A stretch of DNA of 64,000 nt from CAVYXK01 sp963708245 (GCA_963708245.1 OY970201.1:2294001-2358000), one strand, 5' to 3'. Positions 8,262-17,339 are shown, numbered from the stretch's first letter. Program-made: numbers and translations. Notes: generated by a model not told the origin, from the sequence alone.

Positions 8262-10772
8262 CTACGGCACCGGACAGGGTTTCGCGTTCCAGATGTCGGC
8301 CGCGTACTCGGCGATCGTGCGATCGCTGGAGAATTTGCCCGATGCGGCAACGTTCAGGATGGCCTTGCGCGTCCATGCTTCCTGGTCGCGGTACAACTCG
8401 CATAGCCGCCGATCTGCATCGAGATAGGACCTGAGATCCGCCAGGTGCATATAGTGGTCGCCGGCGGTCAACAGCATGTCGCGTAGCGGGCCGAAGATCC
8501 CGGGCTCGCCCTGGCTGAAATGGTCCGAGAATATCAGGTCCAGGGCCGCGCGGGTTTCCGGTTCGTTGTCATAATGCCATTGAGGGTTGTACCAGCCGCG
8601 GCTGCCGACCACCTGTTCGGCCGTCAGGCCGAACAGGAACATATTAGCCTCGCCCGCTTCCTCCGCCATCTCGATGGTTGCGCCGTCGCGCGTCCCGATC
8701 GTCAGCGCCCCGTTCATCATAAACTTCATATTGCTCGTGCCACTGGCTTCGTAACCGGCCGTCGAGATCTGGTTGGATACATCGCTGGCCGGGATCAGCC
8801 GTTCGGCCAATGAGACGTCATACTCGGGCAGGAACAGGACCTTGAGCCGACCCTGCATCGCCGGATCCTCGTCGATCGTGCTGGCAAGATTGTTGATGAA
8901 CTTGATGATCAGCTTGGCCAGATGGTACGCTGGCGCCGCCTTACCGGCGAAAAAGAATGTCCGCGGCGTCATGTTGAGGCTGGGAGTTTCCCGCAGCCGG
9001 TTGTAGAGAACTACGATGCGCAATGCGTTGAGCATCTGACGCTTGTATTCGTGGATTCGCTTAACCTGGCTATCGAATATTGTGGAAGGATCCACGGTAT
9101 CGCCTGACGTTGATTTCAGCCAATTGGCGAACCGCACCTTGGCATCTCGTTTGGCTGTCCGCCAGTCGTGGCGAAACCCCGCGTCGTCGGCCAACGGCCT
9201 GAGTTTCGCGACATGGCCGAGGTTGGTCGTCCAGCCGTGGCCGATTACTTCTGTGATCAACTGGGCAAGCTCATGGTTCGCCAGAAGCAGCCAGCGCCGG
9301 GGGGTAACGCCATTTGTTTTATTATTGAACCGCTCCGGGAACAACTCGGCAAGGTCCTTGACCGTCGTATTTCGCAGCAGCTCGGTGTGGAGGGCGGCAA
9401 CGCCATTGGTACTGTGGGAGCCGACGATGGCCAGGTTGGCCATGCGAACCTCGCGCTCGGCGCCCTCCTGGATAAGACTCACGCGTCGCACTCGCTCCTC
9501 GTCCCCGGGAAAGCGGACCCGAACGTTGTCAAGGAGCCTTCGATTGATTTCGAAGATGATTTCGAGGTGCCGCGGCAGCAGGGCCTCAAACCAGTTAACC
9601 GGCCACTTTTCGAGCGCCTCGGGCAGCAGCGTGTGGTTGGTATATGCGAGGGTCCTTTGCGTGAGATCCCATGCCGCATCCCATCCTAGATGTGCTTCAT
9701 CAAGCAGGATCCGCATCAACTCAGGCACCGCCATCGTCGGGTGCGTATCATTGAGCTGGATGGCGGCCTTTTCGGGCAGGGCGTTCCAATCGGCGTTGCC
9801 GCGGCGGAACCGCCGGATCAAATCGGCAAGCGAGCAAGCGACGAGAAAGTACTCCTGCACGAAGCGCAGGCCCTGACCTCTGCTCGTGGTGTCGTCGGGA
9901 TACAGCACGCGCGTCAGCGATTCAGCACCGAGGCTTCCGGCCAGCGCAGCGATGAATTCGCCCCGGCTGAATGCCTGAAAGTCGAAATAATCGGATGCCG
10001 CTGCGGCCCAGAGCCGGAGCGTATTGATGGTCTTGCCGCCATATCCGACAACGGGACGATCGAATGGAAGGCCAATGAGGACCGAGGGCCGACCCATTAC
10101 CGCTTGCAACATGCCGTCATGCAACTCGAATGAGCAGTTCAGCTTAATTTCAACCTGCTCATTCGGACGAGCGACCTCCCAAGGATCTGGACGACGAAGC
10201 CAGTTGTCCGGCTGTTCCTGCTGCCAACCGTCTCGAATGGACTGTCTGAACATGCCGTACTCGTAACGCAAACCGTAGCCCATGGCGGGGAGCTGCATCG
10301 TCGCCATAGAATCGAGGAAGCAAGCGGCGAGGCGTCCGAGTCCGCCATTTCCAAGGCCAGCGTCGGGTTCCTGTTCGAGTATGCCCAGCCAATCGAGGTC
10401 CTTCCGCCTAACGACCTGCTTGGTGACCGGATCCAGCAAGAGGTTGGTTATGTTGTTAGCAAGCGAACGTCCAATCAGGTATTCGATAGAAAGATAGTAG
10501 ATCCGCTTCGGGTCCTCGCGCTCGTAGGTCTCCTCTGTATGCAGCCATCGCTGCGAAAGGACGTCCCGCACCGAGCGGGCGATAGCTTCGAAGCGCTCGC
10601 GGAGGCCGGCCGCCTTCAACCCGACGACATGATCGAAGATCAAGTGCCGCTCGTAGAACGCATTGTCGTCCCCTGCGAGCGCGATCGGGCCGCATCCGTA
10701 CTGCGCAGTGAGCTGAGCTATGCTCTCCGATTCATTTTGCGCCGAAGGTGGCGCTTCGATTGGCTGGTCCAT
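8262..10772 (-). CDS. glgP: Glycogen/starch/alpha-glucan phosphorylase
   Basis: 836 residues. Uses phosphate to release glucose-1-P from the non-reducing ends of glycogen; PLP-dependent and cytoplasmic. The PLP-lysine motif EASGTSNMKFMMNGALTIGT is intact, as are GNGGLGRLAACFLDS and LNDTHPTMAVPELMR. Length and motif order are standard, with no sign of truncation. It lies 33 bases after the phosphoketolase stop and 37 bases before pgm, all in one direction, which points to a single operon for glycogen breakdown. No glycogen synthesis gene (glgA, glgB, glgC) is in the window. Confidence 0.97.
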   Translation of the reverse strand: MDQPIEAPPSAQNESESIAQLTAQYGCGPIALAGDDNAFYERHLIFDHVVGLKAAGLRERFEAIARSVRDVLSQRWLHTEETYEREDPKRIYYLSIEYLIGRSLANNITNLLLDPVTKQVVRRKDLDWLGILEQEPDAGLGNGGLGRLAACFLDSMATMQLPAMGYGLRYEYGMFRQSIRDGWQQEQPDNWLRRPDPWEVARPNEQVEIKLNCSFELHDGMLQAVMGRPSVLIGLPFDRPVVGYGGKTINTLRLWAAAASDYFDFQAFSRGEFIAALAGSLGAESLTRVLYPDDTTSRGQGLRFVQEYFLVACSLADLIRRFRRGNADWNALPEKAAIQLNDTHPTMAVPELMRILLDEAHLGWDAAWDLTQRTLAYTNHTLLPEALEKWPVNWFEALLPRHLEIIFEINRRLLDNVRVRFPGDEERVRRVSLIQEGAEREVRMANLAIVGSHSTNGVAALHTELLRNTTVKDLAELFPERFNNKTNGVTPRRWLLLANHELAQLITEVIGHGWTTNLGHVAKLRPLADDAGFRHDWRTAKRDAKVRFANWLKSTSGDTVDPSTIFDSQVKRIHEYKRQMLNALRIVVLYNRLRETPSLNMTPRTFFFAGKAAPAYHLAKLIIKFINNLASTIDEDPAMQGRLKVLFLPEYDVSLAERLIPASDVSNQISTAGYEASGTSNMKFMMNGALTIGTRDGATIEMAEEAGEANMFLFGLTAEQVVGSRGWYNPQWHYDNEPETRAALDLIFSDHFSQGEPGIFGPLRDMLLTAGDHYMHLADLRSYLDADRRLCELYRDQEAWTRKAILNVAASGKFSSDRTIAEYAADIWNAKPCPVP

Positions 10773-10805
10773 TGCTGCGTCCTCTCCAGCGTTTTCCGTT
10801 ACGGG

Positions 10806-13262
10806 CTAGAACGGCCACTTCCAATTGGTGACATCGGGCCGATCCACGCCGAAACGCGTGGCGTGGACTTTGCAGGCGATCTGTTCGTCGAGCAGGGCTT
10901 CGCGGGCGGCAGAGCCAATTTCGCTGAAGCGAGGCATCCGGTCGATAGCGTCGATGGCGAGGCTATACCGGTCCGCCTGATTGCGGATGGCGAGTTCTAG
11001 CGGCGTATTGATGTTGCCCTTTTCCTTGTAACCGCGAACGTGGATGTTGTGCTGGCCGGGCCGTCCGTAAGTGAGCCGATGAATCAACCAAGGGTAAGCA
11101 TGGAAATTGAAGACCACCGGTTTGTCGCCGGTGAAGAGCGCCGCGAACTCGCGGTTGGTCAGCCCGTGCGGGTGCTCGGTGTTTGGCACCAGCTTGAAGA
11201 GATCCATCACGTTCACGAACCGCACCTTCACATCCGGCAACCGCTCACGGAGCAGAGCGGTCGCGGCCAGCGCTTCCATGGTCGGCACGTCACCGCAGCT
11301 CGCCATGACCACGTCGGGCTCGGCGCCCTGGTCGTTGCTGGCCCAGTCCCAGATGCCGACCCCCTTGGTGCAGTGCGCGATCGCTGCCTCTATATTCAGA
11401 TACTGCAGATGCTCCTGTTTATCGGAGACGATCACGTTGACGTAGTTGACGCTGCGTAAGCAGTGATTGGCCACCGACAGCAGGCAATTGGCGTCGGGTG
11501 GCAGGTAGATGCGCACCACGCTCGGGCTCTTGTTGGCGACGACATCGAGGAAGCCGGGATCCTGATGCGTGAACCCGTTATGATCCTGCCGCCAGACCAG
11601 AGCCGTGATCAGCAGGTTCAGTGACGCTATTTTGGCCCGCCACGGCAGCTCGTTGCATTTCTCGAGCCACTTGGCATGCTGGTTGAACATCGAGTCGATG
11701 ACGTGAATGAACGGCTCGTAGCTGTTGATAAAGCCGTGCCGGCCGCTCAGGATGTAGCCCTCCAGCCACCCTTCTACAGTGTGCTCGCTGAGCATCTCCA
11801 TAACGCGACCCTCGGGCGCCAACTCGCCGCCGTCAGCGTCTTCCGGAAAATACTCTCCAAGCCAGACCTTTTTGGCGACATCGTAGAGCGCCTGTAGTCG
11901 GTTGGACTGCGTCTCGTCCGGTCCGAAGACACGGAAGTTCCGCATATTCAGACGCATGACCTCCCGAAGGAACGCGCCGAGGGTGGGGACGTTCCCCGCC
12001 AGAGTTACGCCGGGCTTTGCCACCTCGACCGCGGAGTCGCGGAAGTCCGGCATGTCCAGCGGCCGTCGCAACAGACCGCCGTTGGCGATCGGATTGGCGC
12101 TCATCCGCCGGCAACCCTTTGGAGCGAGAGCCTTTAGCTCGGGTATGAGCCGTCCGCATTCGTCAAACAGCTCTTCGGGCCGGTAGCTCCGCATCCACTC
12201 TTCCAGCAATCTCAGGTGGCCGGGGTTGGCCGCGATGTCTGGGATCGGGATTTGGTGCGCGCGCCAGAAGCCTTCGAGATAGTGACCGTCGATCTCCCGC
12301 GGGGCGGTCCAGCCCTTGGGGCTGCGCAGGACGACCATCGGCCAGCGCGGTCGGAACGCCTTGCCGGAGCGCCGTGCCTCCTGCTGGACCTTACGGATCT
12401 CCAGGACGCAATGCTCGAGGGTGGCCGCCATCGCCTGGTGCATGCTGTGCGGATCGCTGCCCTCCACGAAATACGGGGTGTGCCCGTAACCGACGAACAG
12501 CGCCGTCAGCTCCTCGTGGCTGATGCGGGCGAGGATGGTCGGGTTGTTGATCTTGTACCCGTTCAGGTGCAGAATTGGCAACACCGCACCATCCGTGATC
12601 GGATTGAGGAACTTGTTGCCGTGCCAGCTCGTGGCCAACGGTCCGGTTTCGGCCTCGCCGTCCCCCACCATCACGAGAGCAATAAGATCTGGGTGATCGA
12701 AGACCGTTCCGTAGGCATGCGAGAGACTGTAGCCAAGCTCGCCCCCCTCATGAATGCTGCCTGGCGTTTCGGGGGTGGCGTGGCTGCCGATGCCACCGGG
12801 GAAGGAGAACTGCTTGAAGAAGCGCTGCATCCCCCGGACGTCTTCGCTTTTGTCGGGGTAGACCTCGGAATACGTGCCCTCGAGATACGCCTGTGACAGG
12901 ACCGCTGGCGCCCCGTGGCCTGGCCCGGAGATGTAAATGGCTTCGAGGTCGTACTGGTTGATCAGGCGGTTGAAATGAATATAGGTGAAGCACTGGCCGG
13001 CATCCGAGCCCCAGTGACCCAGCAGCCGCGGCTTCGTGTGCTCCAGGGTCAGCGGCGCCCGGAGCAGGGGGTTGTCCTTGAGGTACAGCATGCCCAGGCA
13101 GAGATAGAGGCTGGCACGCCAGTACGCGTCGATTCTGCGCAGCTCGTCGCTGCCTAGCGGAGACCCCTGGATCGTCGATCGGGTGGGGCCATACGCGCTA
13201 AGACTTCCATCGAAACGAGCTGACGTCTCCTGCCCAGCAAGCGTTGTCAAGGTCACCTCCAT
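10806..13262 (-). CDS. xfp: Xylulose-5-phosphate/fructose-6-phosphate phosphoketolase
   Basis: About 818 residues from the ATG at 13262. ThDP-dependent; splits xylulose-5-P or fructose-6-P with phosphate into acetyl-phosphate plus glyceraldehyde-3-P or erythrose-4-P. Typical segments: ISGPGHGAPAV, FSFPGGIGSHATPETPGSIH, the ThDP/Mg site MVGDGEAETGPLATSWH, LHLNGYKINNPT and RQDHNGFTHQDPGFLD. The frame is open back to 13334 and other ATGs occur at 13277 and in between; none has an ideal ribosome site. 13262 was chosen because it leaves a 17-bp palindrome outside the coding region, but this is uncertain. It lies 33 bases before glgP. Together with glgP and pgm it gives a route from glycogen to acetyl-phosphate; no acetate kinase or phosphotransacetylase gene is in view. 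Confidence 0.93.
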   Translation of the reverse strand: MEVTLTTLAGQETSARFDGSLSAYGPTRSTIQGSPLGSDELRRIDAYWRASLYLCLGMLYLKDNPLLRAPLTLEHTKPRLLGHWGSDAGQCFTYIHFNRLINQYDLEAIYISGPGHGAPAVLSQAYLEGTYSEVYPDKSEDVRGMQRFFKQFSFPGGIGSHATPETPGSIHEGGELGYSLSHAYGTVFDHPDLIALVMVGDGEAETGPLATSWHGNKFLNPITDGAVLPILHLNGYKINNPTILARISHEELTALFVGYGHTPYFVEGSDPHSMHQAMAATLEHCVLEIRKVQQEARRSGKAFRPRWPMVVLRSPKGWTAPREIDGHYLEGFWRAHQIPIPDIAANPGHLRLLEEWMRSYRPEELFDECGRLIPELKALAPKGCRRMSANPIANGGLLRRPLDMPDFRDSAVEVAKPGVTLAGNVPTLGAFLREVMRLNMRNFRVFGPDETQSNRLQALYDVAKKVWLGEYFPEDADGGELAPEGRVMEMLSEHTVEGWLEGYILSGRHGFINSYEPFIHVIDSMFNQHAKWLEKCNELPWRAKIASLNLLITALVWRQDHNGFTHQDPGFLDVVANKSPSVVRIYLPPDANCLLSVANHCLRSVNYVNVIVSDKQEHLQYLNIEAAIAHCTKGVGIWDWASNDQGAEPDVVMASCGDVPTMEALAATALLRERLPDVKVRFVNVMDLFKLVPNTEHPHGLTNREFAALFTGDKPVVFNFHAYPWLIHRLTYGRPGQHNIHVRGYKEKGNINTPLELAIRNQADRYSLAIDAIDRMPRFSEIGSAAREALLDEQIACKVHATRFGVDRPDVTNWKWPF

Positions 13263-13286
13263 GATCCTGGAAACCATCTTGTTGAT

Positions 13287-13303
13287 TCTCGTTCGGAACG
13301 AGA
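13287..13303. promoter_or_regulatory. 17-bp palindrome ahead of xfp, possible operator
   Basis: TCTCGTTCGGAACGAGA reads the same on both strands except for the central base: two perfect 8-bp arms. It begins 24 bases upstream of the ATG taken for xfp and falls between that gene and the histidine phosphatase. A perfect dyad in this place fits a dimeric repressor or activator site, or a small RNA hairpin in the leader. If the true xfp start is at 13334, it would lie inside the coding region instead. Confidence 0.4.
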
Positions 13304-13418
13304 CGTCAGCGGGGACACAGGTCGCCCCAGCCACAGTGATTTTGCGACGTAATCGTTTGGCCCAGATGCGCGCCGACGCGTCTGCGCCTCGCGTTTGCCG
13401 CCACGTCTGGGGACCGGG

Positions 13419-14015
13419 TCAGGTGCCAACATGCCGGGTGTCGTCCCAAAATCGGATGACTGGCTGCGAGCGGTTATGTTCATAGCCTAAGCAACTCAGG
13501 CTTGCCGTGATCAGCAGAAAATAGCTGCCGGCTCCCGGTGCTAGCCCGAGCCATCGTGCGGCGAGCACCCGCAGGAAGTGTCCATGCGAGAAAAGCAGCA
13601 CCCCACCGCTGACCGCGCGCATGCGGTTCACCACATGGTCGGCCCGGGCGCCCACCTGTTCCGGCGACTCCCCTCCGGGACAGCCGTCCCGAAACAGCTG
13701 CCATTCGGGGCGCTCCGCGTGGATCTCCGCAGTGGTACGACCCTCGTAGTCACCGTAGTCCCATTCCAGCAAGTCGCGATCCACCTCGGCGCGAGCCTCA
13801 AAACCCGCCAGCGCACAGGTCTGCGCGGCACGCTGTAGGGGACTGGTAAGGACGGCCGCAAACGTCACCCCTTGCAGCCTCTCGCCAAGTCTGCGGGCGT
13901 TCCGCTGGCCGGCCTCGGTCAGGGGCAGATCAGTAAGTCCCGTATGCTGACCAGAGAGGCTCCAAGCGGTCTCGCCATGCCTCGCCAGGTAGGATACCGG
14001 GAGCACGTCCGTCAT
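13419..14015 (-). CDS. Histidine phosphatase (phosphoglycerate-mutase-like)
   Basis: 198 residues. The N-terminal LARHGETAWSLSGQHTG has the catalytic RHG motif, and LLFSHGHFLRVLAARWLGL carries the second catalytic His. LEWDYGDYEGRTTAEI is the expected acid region. The family covers cofactor-dependent mutases and broad sugar-phosphate or nucleotide phosphatases, so the substrate cannot be read from sequence. It is the first gene of the minus-strand run that continues with xfp 156 bases later. The ATG at 14015 has AGAGGAG eight bases ahead and overlaps, as ATGA, the stop of a small upstream reading frame. A role as a sugar-phosphatase side gene of the phosphoketolase pathway is an inference. 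Confidence 0.9.
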   Translation of the reverse strand: MTDVLPVSYLARHGETAWSLSGQHTGLTDLPLTEAGQRNARRLGERLQGVTFAAVLTSPLQRAAQTCALAGFEARAEVDRDLLEWDYGDYEGRTTAEIHAERPEWQLFRDGCPGGESPEQVGARADHVVNRMRAVSGGVLLFSHGHFLRVLAARWLGLAPGAGSYFLLITASLSCLGYEHNRSQPVIRFWDDTRHVGT

Positions 14016-14188
14016 GCCTGGTTCTCCTCTGGACTGTGGCGGTGATCATTCGGAGTTTTCCAGCATCGGCGACGGATCTCTCCAATCGCTCGAACGGACT
14101 TATGAGACGATGTTTCTGTCCCCGCTGGCTTCAGGTTGCGCAGACTTTTGTGTAATTGCCCCCGTTTATAAGCGAGTAACTGATCCAT
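14012..14188 (-). CDS. Possible small coupled ORF, 58 residues
   Basis: Starts at ATG 14188 (MDQLLAYKRGQLHK) and ends with a TGA that overlaps the ATG of the histidine phosphatase gene as ATGA, the usual arrangement for translational coupling. The product would be short and basic with no recognisable domain. Its own ribosome site is weak. It may be a true leader peptide or small protein, or only an open frame in the leader. Confidence 0.25.
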   Translation of the reverse strand: MDQLLAYKRGQLHKSLRNLKPAGTETSSHKSVRAIGEIRRRCWKTPNDHRHSPEENQA

Positions 14189-14249
14189 CTTCGTGACCGT
14201 GGTGTTACATCGGCGCCACACGAGACGGGCTGACCCTCGGGCCTGTCGC

Positions 14250-14813
14250 TCACCTGCTCATCGTGGAACGGTAGCCTACTTCCCCCGGCTCGTGGTCGGC
14301 GCTGCTTTCGACTTGGGACGAAGCCTTCGGCCCGACGCCTAGGATCAGTCCTCGTCGTCTTCCAGCGAAGTTCATTCTTCCTCGGCGAGGCTGAACGTCT
14401 TGAACAATCCTCCAAGTCCCTCCCGGAACCCGACACCAATTGATTACATAGTCATACGGGGCGGCAGTGCCCTCGATCAGGATCGTATAGTCTATTGTCC
14501 GGCATGGTATCCCGTTTGCGTCAAAGCTGCGGATAAGCTTGAGCTCTCCGGAATCCTGCGATTCCGGACTGCGCCATCGTTCGACTGTACCGACGGACTG
14601 CCCCTCGTACAGCTTGTCCGCAGCAGCGTGCAGGCGGTCGATATCATCCTGGGTGAGTCCAGGTAGGTAAATATAAGGCGTTAGTGCCGACTGCGCTGCG
14701 ACGATACCTGCGGACAACGCAACCATCAGCCCAAATGCGACACCGAGAGGCAGAGTGGAGCCGCCGGACGCGAGGGAAAGCTTCCTCCCAACCGGATCGA
14801 GATGTTTCATCAT
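14250..14813 (-). CDS. Exported protein with surface-antigen-like (17-kDa type) domain
   Basis: 187 residues from ATG 14813 (GGAG nine bases ahead). A hydrophobic stretch (GVAFGLMVALSAGIVAAQ, about residues 22-40) suggests a signal anchor or signal peptide. The region from GTVERWRSPESQDSGELKL to NWCRVPGGTWRIV follows the pattern of the C-terminal domain of rickettsial 17-kDa surface antigen and its relatives: a W-x-NPDSG-like strand, a Cys after the PCR turn, and a second Cys before GTWRIV. Function in that family is structural or unknown. The last 40 residues are basic and low-complexity and may be read-through. The open frame extends upstream to 14984 without family support. Confidence 0.6.
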   Translation of the reverse strand: MMKHLDPVGRKLSLASGGSTLPLGVAFGLMVALSAGIVAAQSALTPYIYLPGLTQDDIDRLHAAADKLYEGQSVGTVERWRSPESQDSGELKLIRSFDANGIPCRTIDYTILIEGTAAPYDYVINWCRVPGGTWRIVQDVQPRRGRMNFAGRRRGLILGVGPKASSQVESSADHEPGEVGYRSTMSR

Positions 14814-15015
14814 CAGGGTCATCTCCGCTGCTATGTTACGCCAGCTCAGTGCTGCAAATTTTGCTGAACGCCTTGTAGTTAACGTTGACAGGTCGAGCAT
14901 CGCCCGATGCATTTGCCCGAGCAGAGCGGCCCTTTCGAACCTCCTCAAGCATATGATGTTCCTAGCGACGCGTCGTGAGGACAATTGCTGTCCCTTATTT
15001 GCGCTTGCGGTTGAC

Positions 15016-15399
15016 TTAGCCCTTGGTGCAGCGGCGAGGGTGAGAGTGCTGCTGCGGTCTCCTGTGCTCTTCCCAGTCTCTCGGGATCATCAGCTGGCAG
15101 CTAACCCAACTCATGCTCATCACATGGCCGCGCAAAGACGGCCCCCCGCTCATCATGTAGATGTTGACCTCATCGCCCGGCGCCACGCGTGGGATCTTCG
15201 TCTCCTCGAATACCCCTTTACGCAACTCCTGCGCGAACAAGGCGACGAACAGCAGCACGACGACAGCACCGATCACGGTGCTGATGATGCGGTAGAAGCT
15301 TTTCGCTAGGACCAGTCCGTCCCTCTGCGGCTGTGAAACGACAAACACCGTGAGCAAGGCCCACTGAGGCTGATCAAGGTTGAAGGTGAACGCCACCAC
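15016..15399 (-). pseudogene. Chimeric remnant: FUSC-type exporter N-terminus joined to HlyD-type C-terminus
   Basis: Residues 1-58 (TFNLDQPQWALLTVFVVSQP, then a hydrophobic segment ending VLLFVALFAQE) look like the start of an AaeB/fusaric-acid-resistance membrane protein. The rest (ETKIPRVAPGDEVNIYMMSG and GHVMSMSW) looks instead like the outer part of an HlyD/AaeA membrane-fusion protein. Such exporters are usually encoded side by side with a small DUF1656-type gene between. One in-frame deletion from inside the exporter into the fusion-protein gene would give this product, which could not form a pump. The tail after SCQL is not conserved. Family assignments are from memory of the motifs. 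Confidence 0.55.
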
Positions 15400-15746
15400 A
15401 AGGCAAGCAGGCCCGAGACTGTCGGTTTTGCTGCAAACACTCCAGGCACGCCACGCACCGGATTAAACCGCATCATTACCGTCCAGGTTCGCGGGGTTCA
15501 TCGCGCGATGACAACGACGGTCGAAGCGGCCGCTTTGGCGGGATTGCGGATTTTGATGTCGAGTTGCAGGGATCGGGCGCGTGGAAACCATCATCGCCCT
15601 CAGCCCGACGGTTGAAGTGGCGCAATCTGAAGACAATCGAGCCAAGGCCGCTCAAGCAGTAGAGCTGGGGCACATGTATCTTGGCATCAGAGTGAGACGG
15701 CTATCCTGCTCACTTCAAACCAAAGCCACTTTGTAGGAGCAAAGCA
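15400..15746. other. Intergenic region between divergent genes
   Basis: 347 bases between the exporter remnant on the minus strand and the exported protein gene on the plus strand. Short frames on both strands have no recognisable content. The promoter for the exported protein-mla set should lie here. TAGGAG ahead of the ATG at 15747 is its ribosome site. Confidence 0.4.
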
Positions 15747-16184
15747 ATGTATCGACTTCGTGGAGGCTTGTTCGCTGTGCTGGTGACGCTAGCGGCGGCT
15801 CCCGCGGCTCCCGCTCAGGAGCCTGGATCGGATGCTACGATCACGTTTTCCGGCGGTAGTGTCGCTGCGGGCGTCGGATATAGCTGGGGCGATGGCGTTC
15901 TGAATTTCAAGGGCAAAGAGTATCCCTTCACCGTCAACGGACTGAGTGTCGTCGATATCGGGGTCAGTCAGATCGACGGATCCGGTGATGTCTATGATCT
16001 ACAGAATGTCTCGGATTTTCCTGGTACTTACGTCGCGGCCGGCGCGGGTGCCGCCCTCGTCGGCGGGGGCTTTATGGCCGTGCTTCAGAACGAGCACGGC
16101 GTTATCATCCACTTCTACTCCCGTTCGCAGGGCCTGAAGCTCACGGCAGCAGGAGAAGCCGTCGTGGTCAAGCTGAAAGAGTAG
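15747..16184 (+). CDS. Small exported protein, first gene of the mla cluster
   Basis: 145 residues with a clear Sec signal peptide (positive MYRLRGG, hydrophobic core to about residue 22, cleavage near PAQ/EPG). The mature part is Gly-rich and beta-like (FSGGSVAAGVGYSWGDGVL, FTVNGLSVVDIGVS, TYVAAGAGAALVGGG) and resembles conserved alphaproteobacterial exported hypotheticals whose family I cannot name with certainty. A good ribosome site (TAGGAG, eight bases) precedes the ATG. It ends 18 bases before mlaE, so it is probably in the same transcript. A periplasmic or outer-membrane role next to lipid transport is inferred from position only. Confidence 0.75.
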   Translation: MYRLRGGLFAVLVTLAAAPAAPAQEPGSDATITFSGGSVAAGVGYSWGDGVLNFKGKEYPFTVNGLSVVDIGVSQIDGSGDVYDLQNVSDFPGTYVAAGAGAALVGGGFMAVLQNEHGVIIHFYSRSQGLKLTAAGEAVVVKLKE

Positions 16185-16202
16185 CCCACTGCTGTTGCGA
16201 CC

Positions 16203-17336
16203 ATGATGCCCGTCTTGCATGTCGAAGAGAATGCGGATGATGCGATTCTCCGCCTGAGCGGCGACTGGCTGGCCCGCAAGACGGGCATCCGCGCCATGAC
16301 GGATGTACGGCTCGCGATTGGCTCCGTGCGCCGCTGTGCGCAAGTCCGCTTCGATACAAGTCACCTCGGCGAATGGGATAGCGCGTTGGTGGCGTTCATC
16401 CTTGACCTGCAGAGAGAAGCAACACGGCCCGATCACCCCTTAGCTCTGGATCTCGCCGGTCTTCCTGAGTCATTGCGGCGCCTCCTCGCCCTTGCGCGTG
16501 CTGATCCGGCGGCTCCAAAAGCCGACACGATGCCGGCGAAGACTATCTTCGTCGAGCGTGTCGGGCTACGGACGCTTGCGTTAGGCTCGGCATTTCACGC
16601 GGCTGCCGACCTGGTCGGACTCATGGTGTTGAGCGTCAAGCCTGCCTTGAGTAGGCGGCTCTATGCCCGTGCCGCCGACATCGCCTTGCTGATGCAGGAG
16701 TCCGGCGCTGGCGCCCTGGGTATCGTTGCTGTGGTCAACGGCCTGATCGGAGCCATTCTCGCTTTCGTCGGTGCGGTCCAGCTTCGCCGCTTCGGCGCCG
16801 AAATATATGTGGCAAATCTCGTGGGCGTGGCTGTCGTCAGGGAGATGGCTGCGGTCATGACCGCCATAGTGATGGCCGGCCGGACCGGTGGCGCCTATGC
16901 CGCCCAGATCGCCACCATGCAAGGGAACGAAGAGCTCGACGCACTGCAGGCGCTCGGCCTCCCATTGCACCAGTATATCGTCTTTCCCAGAGTGGCCGCG
17001 TTGGTCGCGATGATGCCCGTTCTGTATTTCTACGGGTGCTTTGTCGGACTTCTGGGCGGTCTGGTGGTCAGCGTCGCGATGCTGAAACTCTCGCCCACCC
17101 TGTTTCTTGAGCAGCTTCGGCCCGCCGTCGCGGCGACGGAGTTCTATATCGGCCTTACCAAGAGCGTCGTCTTTGGCGCCTATATTGCGCTTGCCGGTTG
17201 TCGGATTGGCCTGAGCGCAGGTCTAAGTGCCTCGGATGTCGGCCGCGCGGCAACCGGCGCCGTGGTCGCCGGCATTATCGGGGTCATCGCGATGGACGCC
17301 GTGTTTGCGGCCTGCACCAATGCCCTGGGCCTGTGA
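16203..17336 (+). CDS. mlaE: MlaE-type ABC permease with N-terminal STAS-like domain
   Basis: 377 residues. The first 110 or so (HVEENADDAILRLSGDWLAR, VRFDTSHLGEWDSALVAFI) form an STAS-like domain, as in many alphaproteobacterial MlaE proteins. The rest is the hydrophobic permease with family segments LMQESGAGALGIVAVVNGLI, GVAVVREMAAVMTAIVMAGR, TGGAYAAQIATMQGNEELDA and LGLPLHQYIVFPRVAALV. It forms the inner-membrane channel of the system that moves phospholipids between the inner and outer membranes. It is followed three bases later by the ATPase gene and then the MCE gene, so the core transporter is complete apart from the MlaB and MlaC partners; the fused STAS domain may stand in for MlaB. 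Confidence 0.93.
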   Translation: MMPVLHVEENADDAILRLSGDWLARKTGIRAMTDVRLAIGSVRRCAQVRFDTSHLGEWDSALVAFILDLQREATRPDHPLALDLAGLPESLRRLLALARADPAAPKADTMPAKTIFVERVGLRTLALGSAFHAAADLVGLMVLSVKPALSRRLYARAADIALLMQESGAGALGIVAVVNGLIGAILAFVGAVQLRRFGAEIYVANLVGVAVVREMAAVMTAIVMAGRTGGAYAAQIATMQGNEELDALQALGLPLHQYIVFPRVAALVAMMPVLYFYGCFVGLLGGLVVSVAMLKLSPTLFLEQLRPAVAATEFYIGLTKSVVFGAYIALAGCRIGLSAGLSASDVGRAATGAVVAGIIGVIAMDAVFAACTNALGL

Positions 17337-17339
17337 TCG

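Noticed and set aside
13263..13334. Longer start for the phosphoketolase
   Set aside because: No ribosome site stands out, the extra residues are unlike the family, and the palindrome would fall in the coding region. Not excluded.
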